A DNA stretch of 64,000 nt, taken from positions 1,928,670-1,992,669 of the forward strand of contig NZ_DS990556.1 in NCBI RefSeq assembly GCF_000155635.1, in the 5' to 3' direction. Every line of letters begins with the position of its first letter. Within the stretch, counting starts at the first letter, position 1. This DNA comes from Cyanobium sp. PCC 7001 (GTDB lineage: Bacteria; Cyanobacteriota; Cyanobacteriia; PCC-6307; Cyanobiaceae). Below the pieces are notes generated by a model. The model saw only the letters and a program-made list of their open reading frames with translations. It did no database searches and was not told the origin of the DNA. Below are positions 1 to 8,645 of this stretch, one piece after another. A program made the position numbers and the translations under genes.

Positions 1-177
1 GCCGCGCCGCTGGGTTTCAGCCTCACCGGGGCCCAGTGGTCGGAGCTGTCGGAACTGGAGCGGTTCGCTCTCTGCAAGCTGGCCCGGCCCGGGCACGACC
101 ATCACAACCTGGCACCGGCCCTGACCGAGCTGTTCGGGACCACGGGGGCCAGCGCTCAGGCTTCGGAAGCAGGCTGA
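1..177 (+). CDS. Nitrate reductase-associated protein, C-terminal part only (5' end outside window)
   Basis: The open frame enters from the left edge and stops at 177. The 58 visible residues contain LERFALCKLARPGHDHHN, which matches the conserved C-terminal block of the cyanobacterial nitrate reductase-associated family (Nitr_red_assoc, about 150 residues). The biochemical function of that family is not established. Members are found near nitrate assimilation genes, and here the gene runs tail to tail into narB: its last 22 bases overlap the antisense 3' end of narB. The call rests on motif memory and on the neighbour, not on a search. Confidence 0.7.
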   Translation, partial: AAPLGFSLTGAQWSELSELERFALCKLARPGHDHHNLAPALTELFGTTGASAQASEAG

Positions 178-2354
178 GCCGCCGCGAGGGTCGTGACGCA
201 CACCGCCGCGGCCTTGAGTTCCGGCTGACGCGAGACCGGACAGGCCTGCTCGTGCAACAGCTTGTTGGCCTCGCAGGCCGGCTCCTGCATGGAGCCCCAG
301 TGCATCGGCAAGAACACGGTGCCGGGGCGGATGCGCTCGGTCACCCGCACACGGGCGGACACCTCGCCGCGACGGGAGCGGATGGCGGCCAGCCCACCGT
401 CGTCCAGCTCGAGCGCCCGGGCATCGTCAGGATGGATCTCCAGCAGGGGTTCGGGATGCATGGCCGTGAGCCGTGGCACCCGGGCCGTGCGGGTCATGGT
501 GTGCCACTGGCCCAGGTAACGGCCCACCGTGAGCACCAGGGGGTAGGCCTCGCAGGGGGGCTCCGCCAGGCCCATGGGTTCTTCGGCAATGAAGCGGGCC
601 CGGCCGTTCGGTGTGGCGAAACGGAAATTGGTGTAGAGGCGCTTGGAGGCCGTGGAGGGCGCGGCCCCCCGCGGGAAGGGCCACTGCTGGGGACCCTCGG
701 CCGCCAGGAGAGGGTGGCTGAGGCCGGCATGGTCGCAGAGCCGCCCCGCGGTGAGCCCTGCAAACTCGGCATAGACCTCCGCTGACGAGCCGTAGCTGAA
801 CTGCTCGCCATACCCCAGCCTCCGGCCCACGTCGGCGAACACCCGCCAGTCCGGTCGCGCCTCACCGGGCGGGGTGCGAAAGGCGGGGCAGTAGGTGACC
901 CGCCGCTCTGAATTCACCATCACGCCGGCCTTCTCGCTCCACTGGGCAGCCGGCAACACCAGATGGGCGTACTGGGCGGTCTCGGTGTCGGCGTAGGCCT
1001 CGCTGAGCACCACCAGGGGGCAGCGGGCCATAGCGGCTCTCACCCGATCCAGATTCGGCATGCTCACCAGAGGGTTGGTGGCGGCCACCCACCAGAGCTC
1101 GAGTTCACCCGCCTCCATGGCCTCCACCTGTCGCCAGGCATCCAGACCCGGCTCAGGGGCGATGGCACCCGGCAGAAACCCCCAGGCGGCCTCCACTTCG
1201 GCCCGGTGCTCGGGATGGGTCACGCTGCGGTAGCCCGGCAGCAGGTGCGCCAGACCGCCGGCTTCTCGCCCGCCCATCGCATTCGGCTGGCCGGTGAGCG
1301 AAAAGGGCCCGGCGCCCGGTCTGCCGATCTGGCCGGTGAGGAGGTGAAGGTTGATCAGGCCAGTCACCTTGGCCGTGCCCTCCACGCTCTGGTTGATCCC
1401 CATCGACCAGAGGCTGAGCACGCCGCCGGCGCTCTCCCAGAGTTCGGCGAACCGGCGCAGGCCTTCCTCGGCGATGCCGCAGAGCCTGCAGACCCGCTCA
1501 GGCGTCCAGGCCTGCACGAGCCGGGCGTAGTCAGCGAAGCCCTCGGTCTCCCCTTCGATGAACTCAAAGGCCACGGCGGCCCGGCGCAGCAGCAGATGGG
1601 CCACGCCATGCAGCAGCACCAGATCGGTGCCCGGGCGGATGGCGAGGTGCAGATCAGCCGCATCGCTGGTGGCTGTGGCGCGGGGATCCACCACCACGAT
1701 GGTGAGGCTCTCCGGCTGGCGGCGCTTGCGCTTGATCAGCCGCTGGAACAGCACCGGGTGGCACTCGGCGGTGTTGGTGCCGATCAGCAGGGCCACGCTG
1801 CAGTGGTCCAGGTCCTCGTAGCAGCAGGGCGGACCGTCGGAGCCGAGGCTGCGGGCATAGCCCGCCACGGCCGAGCTCATGCACAGGCGGGAATTGGCAT
1901 CGAAACTGTTGCTGCCGATGGCCCCCTTGAGCAGCTTCTGGGCGACGTAGTAGTCCTCGAGGTGAAACTGGCCTGAGCCATACATGGCGATGCCGCCCCC
2001 TCCCCGGCTCGCCAGCGTGGCGCGGATGCGGGCGACGATCCGCTCCAGCGCCGCCTCCCAGCTGATCGGCCGCAGGGGCTGATCCAGGCGGTCGCGGGCC
2101 AGCGGCCGGGTGAGGCGCCCGCCCTGAAGGGTCTCGCCCACGGTGGCCCCCTTGATGCACACCTGGCCCAGGCTGGAGGGATGGCGGCGGTCCCCCCGCG
2201 CGCCCCAGGCCGGCAGGCCCTCGGCATCCCGCCGGGTGGGCTGGCCCTTGGCCGCCGGAGCCATCAGTTCAAGGCCGCATCCCACGCCGCAGTACGGGCA
2301 CTGGGAACGCACGGACCCATCGCGGGAATCGGATGCAACGTGGGAATCAGCCAT
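156..2354 (-). CDS. narB: Assimilatory nitrate reductase, ferredoxin-dependent
   Basis: Reduces nitrate to nitrite in the cytoplasm using ferredoxin, a Mo-bisMGD cofactor and one [4Fe-4S] cluster. The 732-residue protein is of normal length for cyanobacterial NarB. The cluster motif CPYCGVGCGLE lies near residue 18, followed by the KGATVGE region, SRLCMSSAV, and a C-terminal molybdopterin dinucleotide-binding domain (HPDDARALELDDG, LPMHWGSM). The ATG at 2354 is preferred. A longer reading from a TTG at 2366 adds only four residues. It lies downstream of nrtP on the same strand with a 108-base gap that holds a perfect hairpin, so the two are probably co-transcribed. The Moco genes to its right supply its cofactor. 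Confidence 0.96.
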   Translation of the reverse strand: MADSHVASDSRDGSVRSQCPYCGVGCGLELMAPAAKGQPTRRDAEGLPAWGARGDRRHPSSLGQVCIKGATVGETLQGGRLTRPLARDRLDQPLRPISWEAALERIVARIRATLASRGGGGIAMYGSGQFHLEDYYVAQKLLKGAIGSNSFDANSRLCMSSAVAGYARSLGSDGPPCCYEDLDHCSVALLIGTNTAECHPVLFQRLIKRKRRQPESLTIVVVDPRATATSDAADLHLAIRPGTDLVLLHGVAHLLLRRAAVAFEFIEGETEGFADYARLVQAWTPERVCRLCGIAEEGLRRFAELWESAGGVLSLWSMGINQSVEGTAKVTGLINLHLLTGQIGRPGAGPFSLTGQPNAMGGREAGGLAHLLPGYRSVTHPEHRAEVEAAWGFLPGAIAPEPGLDAWRQVEAMEAGELELWWVAATNPLVSMPNLDRVRAAMARCPLVVLSEAYADTETAQYAHLVLPAAQWSEKAGVMVNSERRVTYCPAFRTPPGEARPDWRVFADVGRRLGYGEQFSYGSSAEVYAEFAGLTAGRLCDHAGLSHPLLAAEGPQQWPFPRGAAPSTASKRLYTNFRFATPNGRARFIAEEPMGLAEPPCEAYPLVLTVGRYLGQWHTMTRTARVPRLTAMHPEPLLEIHPDDARALELDDGGLAAIRSRRGEVSARVRVTERIRPGTVFLPMHWGSMQEPACEANKLLHEQACPVSRQPELKAAAVCVTTLAAAQPASEA

Positions 2355-2401
2355 GGCCCTGCACAACTCACACCGGCGGGAGACGCCGACAGCAATGGAA
2401 A

Positions 2402-2424
2402 CGGGCAGGCCCTGGGCCTGCCCG
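2402..2424 (-). terminator. Perfect 10-bp hairpin between nrtP and narB
   Basis: CGGGCAGGCC is repeated inverted around a 3-base loop. It lies in the short gap after the nrtP stop and before the narB start on the reverse strand. There is no T-run after it, so it may stabilise or partly terminate the nrtP message rather than act as a full terminator. The structure is directly visible; the role is inferred. Confidence 0.5.
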
Positions 2425-2462
2425 GTGACGACGGCGCCTGAATCCGCAGCGCCGCGGAGGGA

Positions 2463-4028
2463 TCAGGCCAGGGGAACGGTGGCGGCCACCTCCCCTTCAT
2501 GCTCATCGGCGAAGGAACCCTTGGGCTCTTTGAGCACGAAGTAGCAGAGGAAGCCCACGATCAGCCCCGCGATGCCCAGCACCTGGAAGAAGGCACTGTT
2601 CGAGGCCGCGATCACGGCAGGGGTGGGATCGGCGTCGGCGGCGCCCCCTGACATCCACAGCGGCAGCAGGCTGTAGATGGTGAGATAGGCCACAGCGCCC
2701 ACATTGCCGTAGGCCCCCACCATGCCGGCGATCTGGCCGGTGACCCGCCGCTTCACCAGCGGCACGATGGCGAAGGTGGAGCCCTCTCCGGCCTGCACGA
2801 AGAAGGAGCAGGCCATGGTGATCACCAGCGCCAGGGCGATGCCGGCGGTTCCGGTGAAGGCTCCCGGCTTGATCATGCTCATCACCAGATAGCCGATCCC
2901 GAGACCTACGGTGAGGAAACCCATTGTGGATTTTCTGGAGCCGAGCTTGTCGGAGAGCAGGCCGCCGCCGGGGCGTGCCACCAGGTTCACGAAGGCAAAG
3001 GCCGATGCCAGGATCCCGGCCGTGGCCTTCGGCAACTCGAAGGTGGTTTCAAAGAAGGTGGGCAGCATCGACACCACCGCCAGCTCGGAACCGAAGTTCA
3101 CGATGTAGGTGAGCTCCAGGATCGCCACCTGCTTGAACTCGTAGCGGTCTTCCTTGGGGTAGGTCTTGCGGCCGGTGAGGAGGTCCTTGTTGGTGCGGAT
3201 GATGCCCCAGGTCTGAGCCAGGAAGAAAGCCAGCACCAGCAGCAGGGCAATGGTGTAGCCGGAACCCGTGAGGAACTTCACCTTCTGGAGGCGCCAGGCC
3301 AGCACCGCCAGGATGGCTGCGAAAGGCACATTCATGCCGATCAGACCCCAGAAGTCACGCATAGAGGTAACTTCGAGGCCGGCCGTTTTATCAGGTCGCT
3401 GATAGGTCTTGCCCGGAGGGGTGTCCTTGACGTTGAAGAAGTACAGGAGCCCGTACACCGCCGAGATGATGCCGGTGAGGGCGATGGCACCGCGCCAGTT
3501 GAGCACCACACCATCAATCTCGAAGCCACCGCTGAAGGAGAGCCAACCCGCGACAGAAACCAGGGTGAGCGCAGAGAAAGCGGAGCCGAAGTTGCCCCAG
3601 CCGCCGTAGATGCCCTCCGCAAGACCAATCTCTTTGGGCGGAAACCATTCGGCCACCATGCGGATGCCGATCACAAAGCCGGCTCCCACGATGGAGAGAA
3701 GCAGGCGGGCGATCACCAACTGGCTGAAGTCCTGCGCGTAGGCAAACATCAGGCAAGGGATCGCTGCATAGACCAGCAGGGTGGAATAGGTGACGCGCGG
3801 CCCGAACTTGTCGAGAAGCATCCCGATCAGGATGCGGGCTGGAACCGTGAGGGCCACGTTGCAGATGGCCAGGGTGCGGATCTGGGGAACGGTGAGTCCC
3901 AGATCTGCCTTGACCGTTGTAGCGAGCGGCGCCAGGTTGAACCAGACGACAAACGTGAGAAAGAATGCGAACCAGGTGAGATGCAGTGTCTTATATCTCC
4001 CCTGGAGCGACCAGAGTTCACCAAGCAT
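2463..4028 (-). CDS. nrtP: Nitrate/nitrite permease, major facilitator superfamily (NrtP/NarK type)
   Basis: Inner-membrane nitrate uptake protein of 521 residues. It starts with a short cytoplasmic stretch and then repeated hydrophobic segments (from about residue 17). The NarK/NrtP-like features are the arginine-containing segments, the AGILASAFAFVNLVARPGGG block in the second half and a long central loop containing the PPGKTYQRPDK stretch. It is also called napA in marine Synechococcus. It is the first gene of the nrtP-narB pair and diverges from mobA with 61 bases between start codons. Such genes are usually activated by NtcA, but I found no convincing GTA-N8-TAC site in that short gap. 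Confidence 0.93.
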   Translation of the reverse strand: MLGELWSLQGRYKTLHLTWFAFFLTFVVWFNLAPLATTVKADLGLTVPQIRTLAICNVALTVPARILIGMLLDKFGPRVTYSTLLVYAAIPCLMFAYAQDFSQLVIARLLLSIVGAGFVIGIRMVAEWFPPKEIGLAEGIYGGWGNFGSAFSALTLVSVAGWLSFSGGFEIDGVVLNWRGAIALTGIISAVYGLLYFFNVKDTPPGKTYQRPDKTAGLEVTSMRDFWGLIGMNVPFAAILAVLAWRLQKVKFLTGSGYTIALLLVLAFFLAQTWGIIRTNKDLLTGRKTYPKEDRYEFKQVAILELTYIVNFGSELAVVSMLPTFFETTFELPKATAGILASAFAFVNLVARPGGGLLSDKLGSRKSTMGFLTVGLGIGYLVMSMIKPGAFTGTAGIALALVITMACSFFVQAGEGSTFAIVPLVKRRVTGQIAGMVGAYGNVGAVAYLTIYSLLPLWMSGGAADADPTPAVIAASNSAFFQVLGIAGLIVGFLCYFVLKEPKGSFADEHEGEVAATVPLA

Positions 4029-4089
4029 GGAGATTACTGTTGGCGATCAGGCTTCGAAACGCAGGAGCCGGATCTGAAAGCGGCGCTTC

Positions 4090-4839
4090 ATGCAAGCCAC
4101 CGACCCAAGCAATCATCGATTGAACAACCCGTCTGTCGTTGAAGCTACCGAGACTCCGGGGACAGCACCGTCCGGACCGGGCCCCGGAACCTGCCGGCTG
4201 CGATGTTGCCTGATCAGCGGTGGCCAAAGCCGCCGCATGGGGGTGGACAAAGCGCTCCTGCCTCACCCCGCCGGGGGAACCTGGCTGAGCCACAGTCTGA
4301 GGCAGCTGGCGACTCTCCAGGCTCCGATCACGCTGTGCAGCCACCATCCGCTTCACCGCCAGCAGGTCGAGGGCCTGCTGCCACCGATCGCGAAGGGGCT
4401 CACGCTGACCCAGGAATCCCCACCGGGGCAGGGTCCCCTCAGCGCCCTGCACCATTTGATGGACCTGCACCCTGGCGAGCAGCTGCTGCTCTGCGCCGTT
4501 GACATGCCCTGGCTCGATGCCGCCAGCCTCACCACCCTGGTGGCGGCCGGGCACCAGACACCTGGCCTGCTGCTGGTGGCCTGCAATGGGCAGCGGCTGC
4601 AGCCTCTGCCTGGGATCTACCCCGCCACCCTCCAGCACCGGCGCAGCCTGGCCCGCTTCCTGGCCGGGGGACGTCGCAGCCTGCTGGACTGGCTGGCGCT
4701 TCAGCCGTTCCAGAAGGTGACCCTCAACCCGCAGGCCCTTCGCAACTGCAATCGCCTGGGGGACTGGACACCGGTACAAGGCCAGCCGGTGCAGGGCCAA
4801 GGCGCATTCGCCAGTCTGCAGGAGCGGACGCCAGGCTGA
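4090..4839 (+). CDS. mobA: Molybdenum cofactor guanylyltransferase
   Basis: Transfers GMP to molybdopterin to make the dinucleotide cofactor that NarB needs. The signature CLISGGQSRRMGVDKALL (residues about 40-56) is the nucleotide-binding loop GGxSxRMGxDK. CAVDMPWLD, further on, is the metal-binding region of the transferase fold. At 249 residues it is slightly longer than E. coli MobA because of a 35-residue N-terminal extension, so the real start may be downstream. It diverges from nrtP and is followed after 118 bases by moaA in the same direction. Confidence 0.9.
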   Translation: MQATDPSNHRLNNPSVVEATETPGTAPSGPGPGTCRLRCCLISGGQSRRMGVDKALLPHPAGGTWLSHSLRQLATLQAPITLCSHHPLHRQQVEGLLPPIAKGLTLTQESPPGQGPLSALHHLMDLHPGEQLLLCAVDMPWLDAASLTTLVAAGHQTPGLLLVACNGQRLQPLPGIYPATLQHRRSLARFLAGGRRSLLDWLALQPFQKVTLNPQALRNCNRLGDWTPVQGQPVQGQGAFASLQERTPG

Positions 4840-4957
4840 GCGCAAGGGTCGGCCACCTCCCCGGCTCGGGGGTTGAGCAACACGGCCGAGCTTCCCATCG
4901 TCCTGGCTCTCCACGTGCTGGTTCCCTTCTTCTCCCCGGTCTTTCCCGTCCCTCACC

Positions 4958-6028
4958 GTGGTGCCTGACCCCCTGGATGCAGCCGCCGCCGCCCTGCCGC
5001 TCGATCGGCTGGGCAGGCCAACGGGGGTGCTGCGCCTCTCGCTCACGGCCCGCTGCAACCTGGCCTGCCCCTACTGCTGTCCCGACGCGATTGACCCCCC
5101 AGGCCTCCTCGACCTGCGGGAGCGGCTGGCCCTGATCGAGGCCGCCGCCAGCCTGGGCTTCCGCTGCCTGCGGCTTACCGGCGGCGAGCCGCTGCTGCAC
5201 CGGGGGTTGGAGGATCTGGTGCAGGCCGTGCAGCCCCTGAGGCGCCGGGGCGGGCCCGCTTCGCTGCGGACCATTGCCCTCACCACCAACGGGGTGCTGC
5301 TGACGGCGGCCCGGGCCCGGGCCCTGCGCCAGGCGGGCCTGGACCGCATGACGATCAGCCTGGACGGTGCCGATGGCGCCAGCGTGGGCCGCATGACGGG
5401 CCGCAGCAGCGAGGGGGAGGCGCTGCTGCAGCGGGTCCAAGAGGCCCTCGCCCATGCCAGGGAAGCGGGCTTCGATCCGCGGCTCGGTGAGCTCAAGCTC
5501 AATGCGGTGATCGACCGCCATCGCAATGGCGACCAGGTGGTGCCCCTGGCCGCCCTGGCACGGCGGCTGGGCGTGGAACTGCGCCTGATCGAGTTCATGG
5601 ATGTGGGCAACCGCAACGGCTGGACCCCCGAGCGGGTGCTGCCCGCCGCCGCCATGGTGGAGCGGATTCACGGCCACTGGCCCCTGGATCCGGTGGGACG
5701 GGCCCCCAACGGCACGGCCAGTCGCTGGCGCTACCGCGACCGCGCCGACGGCCTGCACCTGGCCGTGGTGGCCTCGATCACGGCCCCCTTCTGCGGCGAC
5801 TGCAACCGGCTGCGCGTCACGGCCGACGGCCAGGCCTATACCTGCCTGTTCGCCGAACGGGGTACCGACCTGCGGCCCTGGCTGCGACCTGCCCCTGACC
5901 CGGCGGGACTCGTGGCTGCTCTGGCCGGCCTGTGGCGACAGCGGCACGACCGCTCCAGCGAAGAGCGGGCCACCCATCCTGGGGGGCCGTCCCGCCCCCA
6001 TGCCGAGATGGCCTACCTGGGGGGCTAG
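4958..6028 (+). CDS. moaA: GTP 3',8-cyclase (radical SAM), first step of molybdopterin synthesis
   Basis: Converts GTP to 3',8-cyclo-GTP. The N-terminal radical-SAM cluster motif is CNLACPYC, and the C-terminal second cluster has CGDCNRLRVT followed by a third cysteine (YTCLF). The protein ends in Gly-Gly (AYLGG), the conserved MoaA tail needed for activity. The length of 356 residues is a little above the usual 330. It starts with GTG and has no clear Shine-Dalgarno sequence; a pyrimidine-rich stretch precedes it. Confidence 0.95.
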   Translation: MVPDPLDAAAAALPLDRLGRPTGVLRLSLTARCNLACPYCCPDAIDPPGLLDLRERLALIEAAASLGFRCLRLTGGEPLLHRGLEDLVQAVQPLRRRGGPASLRTIALTTNGVLLTAARARALRQAGLDRMTISLDGADGASVGRMTGRSSEGEALLQRVQEALAHAREAGFDPRLGELKLNAVIDRHRNGDQVVPLAALARRLGVELRLIEFMDVGNRNGWTPERVLPAAAMVERIHGHWPLDPVGRAPNGTASRWRYRDRADGLHLAVVASITAPFCGDCNRLRVTADGQAYTCLFAERGTDLRPWLRPAPDPAGLVAALAGLWRQRHDRSSEERATHPGGPSRPHAEMAYLGG

Positions 6029-6053
6029 CGGCACGGCGATCAGCTGGAGGCGA

Positions 6054-6563
6054 TCAGCAGGGGGGTTCGGTGAGTCGCGGCAGGAGCTGAACCAGGTTGC
6101 ATGGCCTGGTCTCCGCGCTCAGCTGGGCGCTGATCAGGCGGTCCCAGGCGGTCTGCACGGCGTCCAGCGACCCCGGCAGCACGAACACCACGGTGCCGTT
6201 GGCCACCCCGGCCAGGCAACGGCTCTGCAGGCTGCTGGTGCCGATGGTCTCGAAGGAGAGCACGCGAAACAGCTCACCAAACCCCTCGATCGTTTTATCG
6301 AGCAGAGGCGCCACCGCCTCGGGGGTGCCGTCACGGCCCGTGAGCCCCGTTCCGCCCGACGTGATCACCACCTGCACCCCGGCATCGGCGATCCAGGCGC
6401 TCAGCACCGCCCGGATCCGGTAGCGGTCGTCGGGCACCAGCTGCCTGGCGGCGAGACGATGGCCACAGGCGACGAGGCGCTCCTGCAGGGCATCGCCGGC
6501 CCCATCCTCGGCCAGGCTGCGCGTATCCGAAACCGTGAGCAGAGCAATGGCCAGACCCACCAC
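6054..6563 (-). CDS. moaB: MoaB/MogA-type molybdopterin adenylyltransferase
   Basis: Family members adenylylate molybdopterin before molybdenum insertion, although some MoaB proteins are inactive. Visible motifs are LLTVSDTRSLAEDGAGD at the N-terminus and VVITSGGTGLTGRDGTPEA, the TSGGTG MPT-binding loop. The open frame extends to 6830, but the part beyond 6563 is antisense to moaD and lacks family character. A GTG at 6563 (or 6560) gives about 169 residues, the normal length. It ends 25 bases after the convergent moaA stop, and its start faces moaD 30 bases away. Confidence 0.82.
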   Translation of the reverse strand: MVGLAIALLTVSDTRSLAEDGAGDALQERLVACGHRLAARQLVPDDRYRIRAVLSAWIADAGVQVVITSGGTGLTGRDGTPEAVAPLLDKTIEGFGELFRVLSFETIGTSSLQSRCLAGVANGTVVFVLPGSLDAVQTAWDRLISAQLSAETRPCNLVQLLPRLTEPPC

Positions 6564-6593
6564 AACCCCAGGGAAACCGCCATTGTGAGCCCG

Positions 6594-6884
6594 ATGCGCC
6601 ACACTCCCGCCATCGGGCCATTCCCTGACAAGGCCAGTTCCAGCCTGCAGGTGAGGTTGTTCGCGCGGCTGCGGGAGGAGGCGGGCTGGGGGGAGCGGCG
6701 CTGGCCCCTCCCCGCCGCTGGGGTGAGCACACCGCTCGACATCTGGCGGCAGCTGAAGCTCAACGGGCAGGGCACACTGCCGGCTGGCGTGCGCGTGGCC
6801 ATCAACCAGCAGTTCGCTCCACCGGATCAACCACTCCAGCCCGGCGATGAGCTGGCGTTCCTGCCGCCGATCAGCGGGGGCTAA
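6594..6884 (+). CDS. moaD: Molybdopterin synthase small (sulfur carrier) subunit
   Basis: Ubiquitin-like sulfur carrier that is thiocarboxylated at its C-terminus. The 96-residue reading ends in PISGG, the diagnostic Gly-Gly tail, and contains VRLFARLREEAG and GDELAFLPP. The first 20 residues are not typical, so translation may begin at the GTG coding the V of VRLF. The moaE ATG follows after two bases, so the pair is translationally coupled. Confidence 0.9.
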   Translation: MRHTPAIGPFPDKASSSLQVRLFARLREEAGWGERRWPLPAAGVSTPLDIWRQLKLNGQGTLPAGVRVAINQQFAPPDQPLQPGDELAFLPPISGG

Positions 6885-6886
6885 GC

Positions 6887-7339
6887 ATGCAGCTGTGCAT
6901 CGCCCTCCACGCCGAAGCCTTTGATCCCCTGCAGGTGCTGCAGGAATGGCAGCACGGTCTCCAGGAGCATGCCGGAGGAGCTCCTGCGGCCGAGGCCGTC
7001 TTCATCGGCCGGGTACGTGGTCAAAGCTCCGGGGGCGAAGCCCTGGCGGCCCTGGAGCTGGAACACTATCCGGGCATGACGGAGCACTGCCTCCACAGGC
7101 AGGCCAGGCAGCTCGGCGAGGTGCATGGGGTGGCTGGTGTGCTGATCCGGCACCGTGTGGGAGCGGTGCTGCCCGGGGAGACGATCGTGCTGGTGGCGGT
7201 GGTCGCCGACCGGCGGGGCCAGGCCCAGCGCTGTGCCCAGGCCCTGCTCGAGGCCCTCAAGCACGACGCCCCCTTCTGGAAACGGGAGCATCTGTCCAGC
7301 GGCGGTGGCCGCTGGGTGGAGGGGAACACCGCTTACTGA
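6887..7339 (+). CDS. moaE: Molybdopterin synthase catalytic subunit
   Basis: Large subunit of molybdopterin synthase, which uses MoaD thiocarboxylate to add two sulfurs to cPMP. The 150 residues include the conserved F.GRVRG..GG, LELEHYPGM, HR.G.VLPGE and APFWKRE blocks, with the Lys-Arg pair near the end that belongs to the active site. It begins two bases after moaD and converges on moeA. Confidence 0.95.
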   Translation: MQLCIALHAEAFDPLQVLQEWQHGLQEHAGGAPAAEAVFIGRVRGQSSGGEALAALELEHYPGMTEHCLHRQARQLGEVHGVAGVLIRHRVGAVLPGETIVLVAVVADRRGQAQRCAQALLEALKHDAPFWKREHLSSGGGRWVEGNTAY

Positions 7340-7394
7340 CAGCCGGTTGGTGGTCCCAGAGCCCCAGCCTCCACGGGAGCCTGCCCCACGAGCG

Positions 7395-8645
7395 TCAGAA
7401 GATCGGCAGCCTGAGCAGCTGGGCCCACACGGTGGCACCCGCCTCAAGGGAACCACTGGCCGCCGGCAACTCCAGCAGAAGGTCGGCTCCCTGCAGGGAG
7501 CCGATCCTCGAGGACGCCTGACTGCCGTCTACCCGGGCCTGCAGTTCCCCGGCGGGGCCGACCTCCAGCCACGCCCGGGCCAGCTCGGGCCGGCCGGGCG
7601 AGCGCTGCAGGGGAGCGGCCAGCTGCACAGGCAGCCGCGGCAGCAGCTGCACCTCCGCTCCCTCCAGCCGCTGCAGAGCAGGCCAGAGCAGCTGCAGGGC
7701 CGTCACGGCCGCCGCCACCGGGTTGCCCGGTAGGCCAAAGAAGGGTCGCCCCCGCACCTGGCCGAAGGCGAAGGGGCGGCCAGGTTTCAGGAAGAGTTTC
7801 CAGAACTCCACCCCCCCCAGCTCGGCCACCAGCGGGCGGATCCAGTCACTGTCGCCGGCGGAGACCCCTCCGGTGCTCACCACCACGTCGCAGGCGCGGG
7901 CCAGCTGTTCCAGGGCGGCCCGCAGGGCCTCCGGCGCATCGGCCACCACCAGCCGTACCGTCACGCCATAGCCCAGGCGCGCCAGCAGGGCCTCCAACAG
8001 AGTGCCGTTGCTCTCCCAGATGGCCCCGGGTTGCCGCGGTTCGCCCACCGGCGTGAGCTCATCACCGCTGATCAACACCCCGATCCGCGGGCGCGGGCGC
8101 ACCGGCACCCGGGGCAGGCCGCAACTGGCCAGACGGGCCAGATCCGCCGGGCCGAGGCGATGGCCCGCCTCGCACAGCACCTGTCCCGGAGCGGCTTCCT
8201 CATCAGCGGCACGGATCCACAGATTGGCCCCCACCGGCTGCCGCAAGCGCAGCGTGTCGCCGTCCCCCTGCTCCGCCAGCTCCTGGGGCAGCACCCGGGC
8301 TGAACCGGCCGGAACTGGGGCACCGGTGAGGATGCGCACCGCCTCTCCTTGCCGCAGCGCTCGTCCGAAGGGGGCGCCTGGAGCGGATCGGCCCACAAGT
8401 CGCCAGCGGCGGCCTTCCGCCGGGATTGCCCCATCCCCTCCCAGGGCGAAGCCATCCATGATCGAGGCCCGGAAACCGGGAACCGCCTCCTGGGCCAGCA
8501 GCACGGTGGCCGTGACCCGCCCCAGGGCCTCGACCAGGGGAACCGTTTCTCGCCCCTCAGGGGGCGTCAGGGCCGCGAGCACCTCTCGGCGGGCCTGCTC
8601 CAGCGTCAGTCCCTCCGGGGGAAAGGGTTCGGCCACCGCCTTCAT
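7395..8645 (-). CDS. moeA: Molybdopterin molybdenumtransferase
   Basis: Inserts molybdate into adenylylated molybdopterin. The 416 residues show the MoeA landmarks: [11 protein letters not shown] near the N-terminus, [24 protein letters not shown], the MPT-binding block [13 protein letters not shown] and LPGNPVAA. Its ATG overlaps the stop of the upstream SPP-MoaC gene (ATGA at 8642-8645), so it is the last gene of a tightly coupled reverse-strand operon that begins with sucrose-phosphate synthase. Confidence 0.95.
   Translation of the reverse strand: MKAVAEPFPPEGLTLEQARREVLAALTPPEGRETVPLVEALGRVTATVLLAQEAVPGFRASIMDGFALGGDGAIPAEGRRWRLVGRSAPGAPFGRALRQGEAVRILTGAPVPAGSARVLPQELAEQGDGDTLRLRQPVGANLWIRAADEEAAPGQVLCEAGHRLGPADLARLASCGLPRVPVRPRPRIGVLISGDELTPVGEPRQPGAIWESNGTLLEALLARLGYGVTVRLVVADAPEALRAALEQLARACDVVVSTGGVSAGDSDWIRPLVAELGGVEFWKLFLKPGRPFAFGQVRGRPFFGLPGNPVAAAVTALQLLWPALQRLEGAEVQLLPRLPVQLAAPLQRSPGRPELARAWLEVGPAGELQARVDGSQASSRIGSLQGADLLLELPAASGSLEAGATVWAQLLRLPIF

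Noticed and set aside
36-785. Forward open frame antisense to narB
   Set aside because: Arg/Gly/His-rich shadow of a well-supported gene; no start context or protein-like character.
4029-4089. NtcA binding site expected between nrtP and mobA
   Set aside because: No GTA-N8-TAC pattern or close variant found in the 61 bases; it may lie inside a coding region or be absent.
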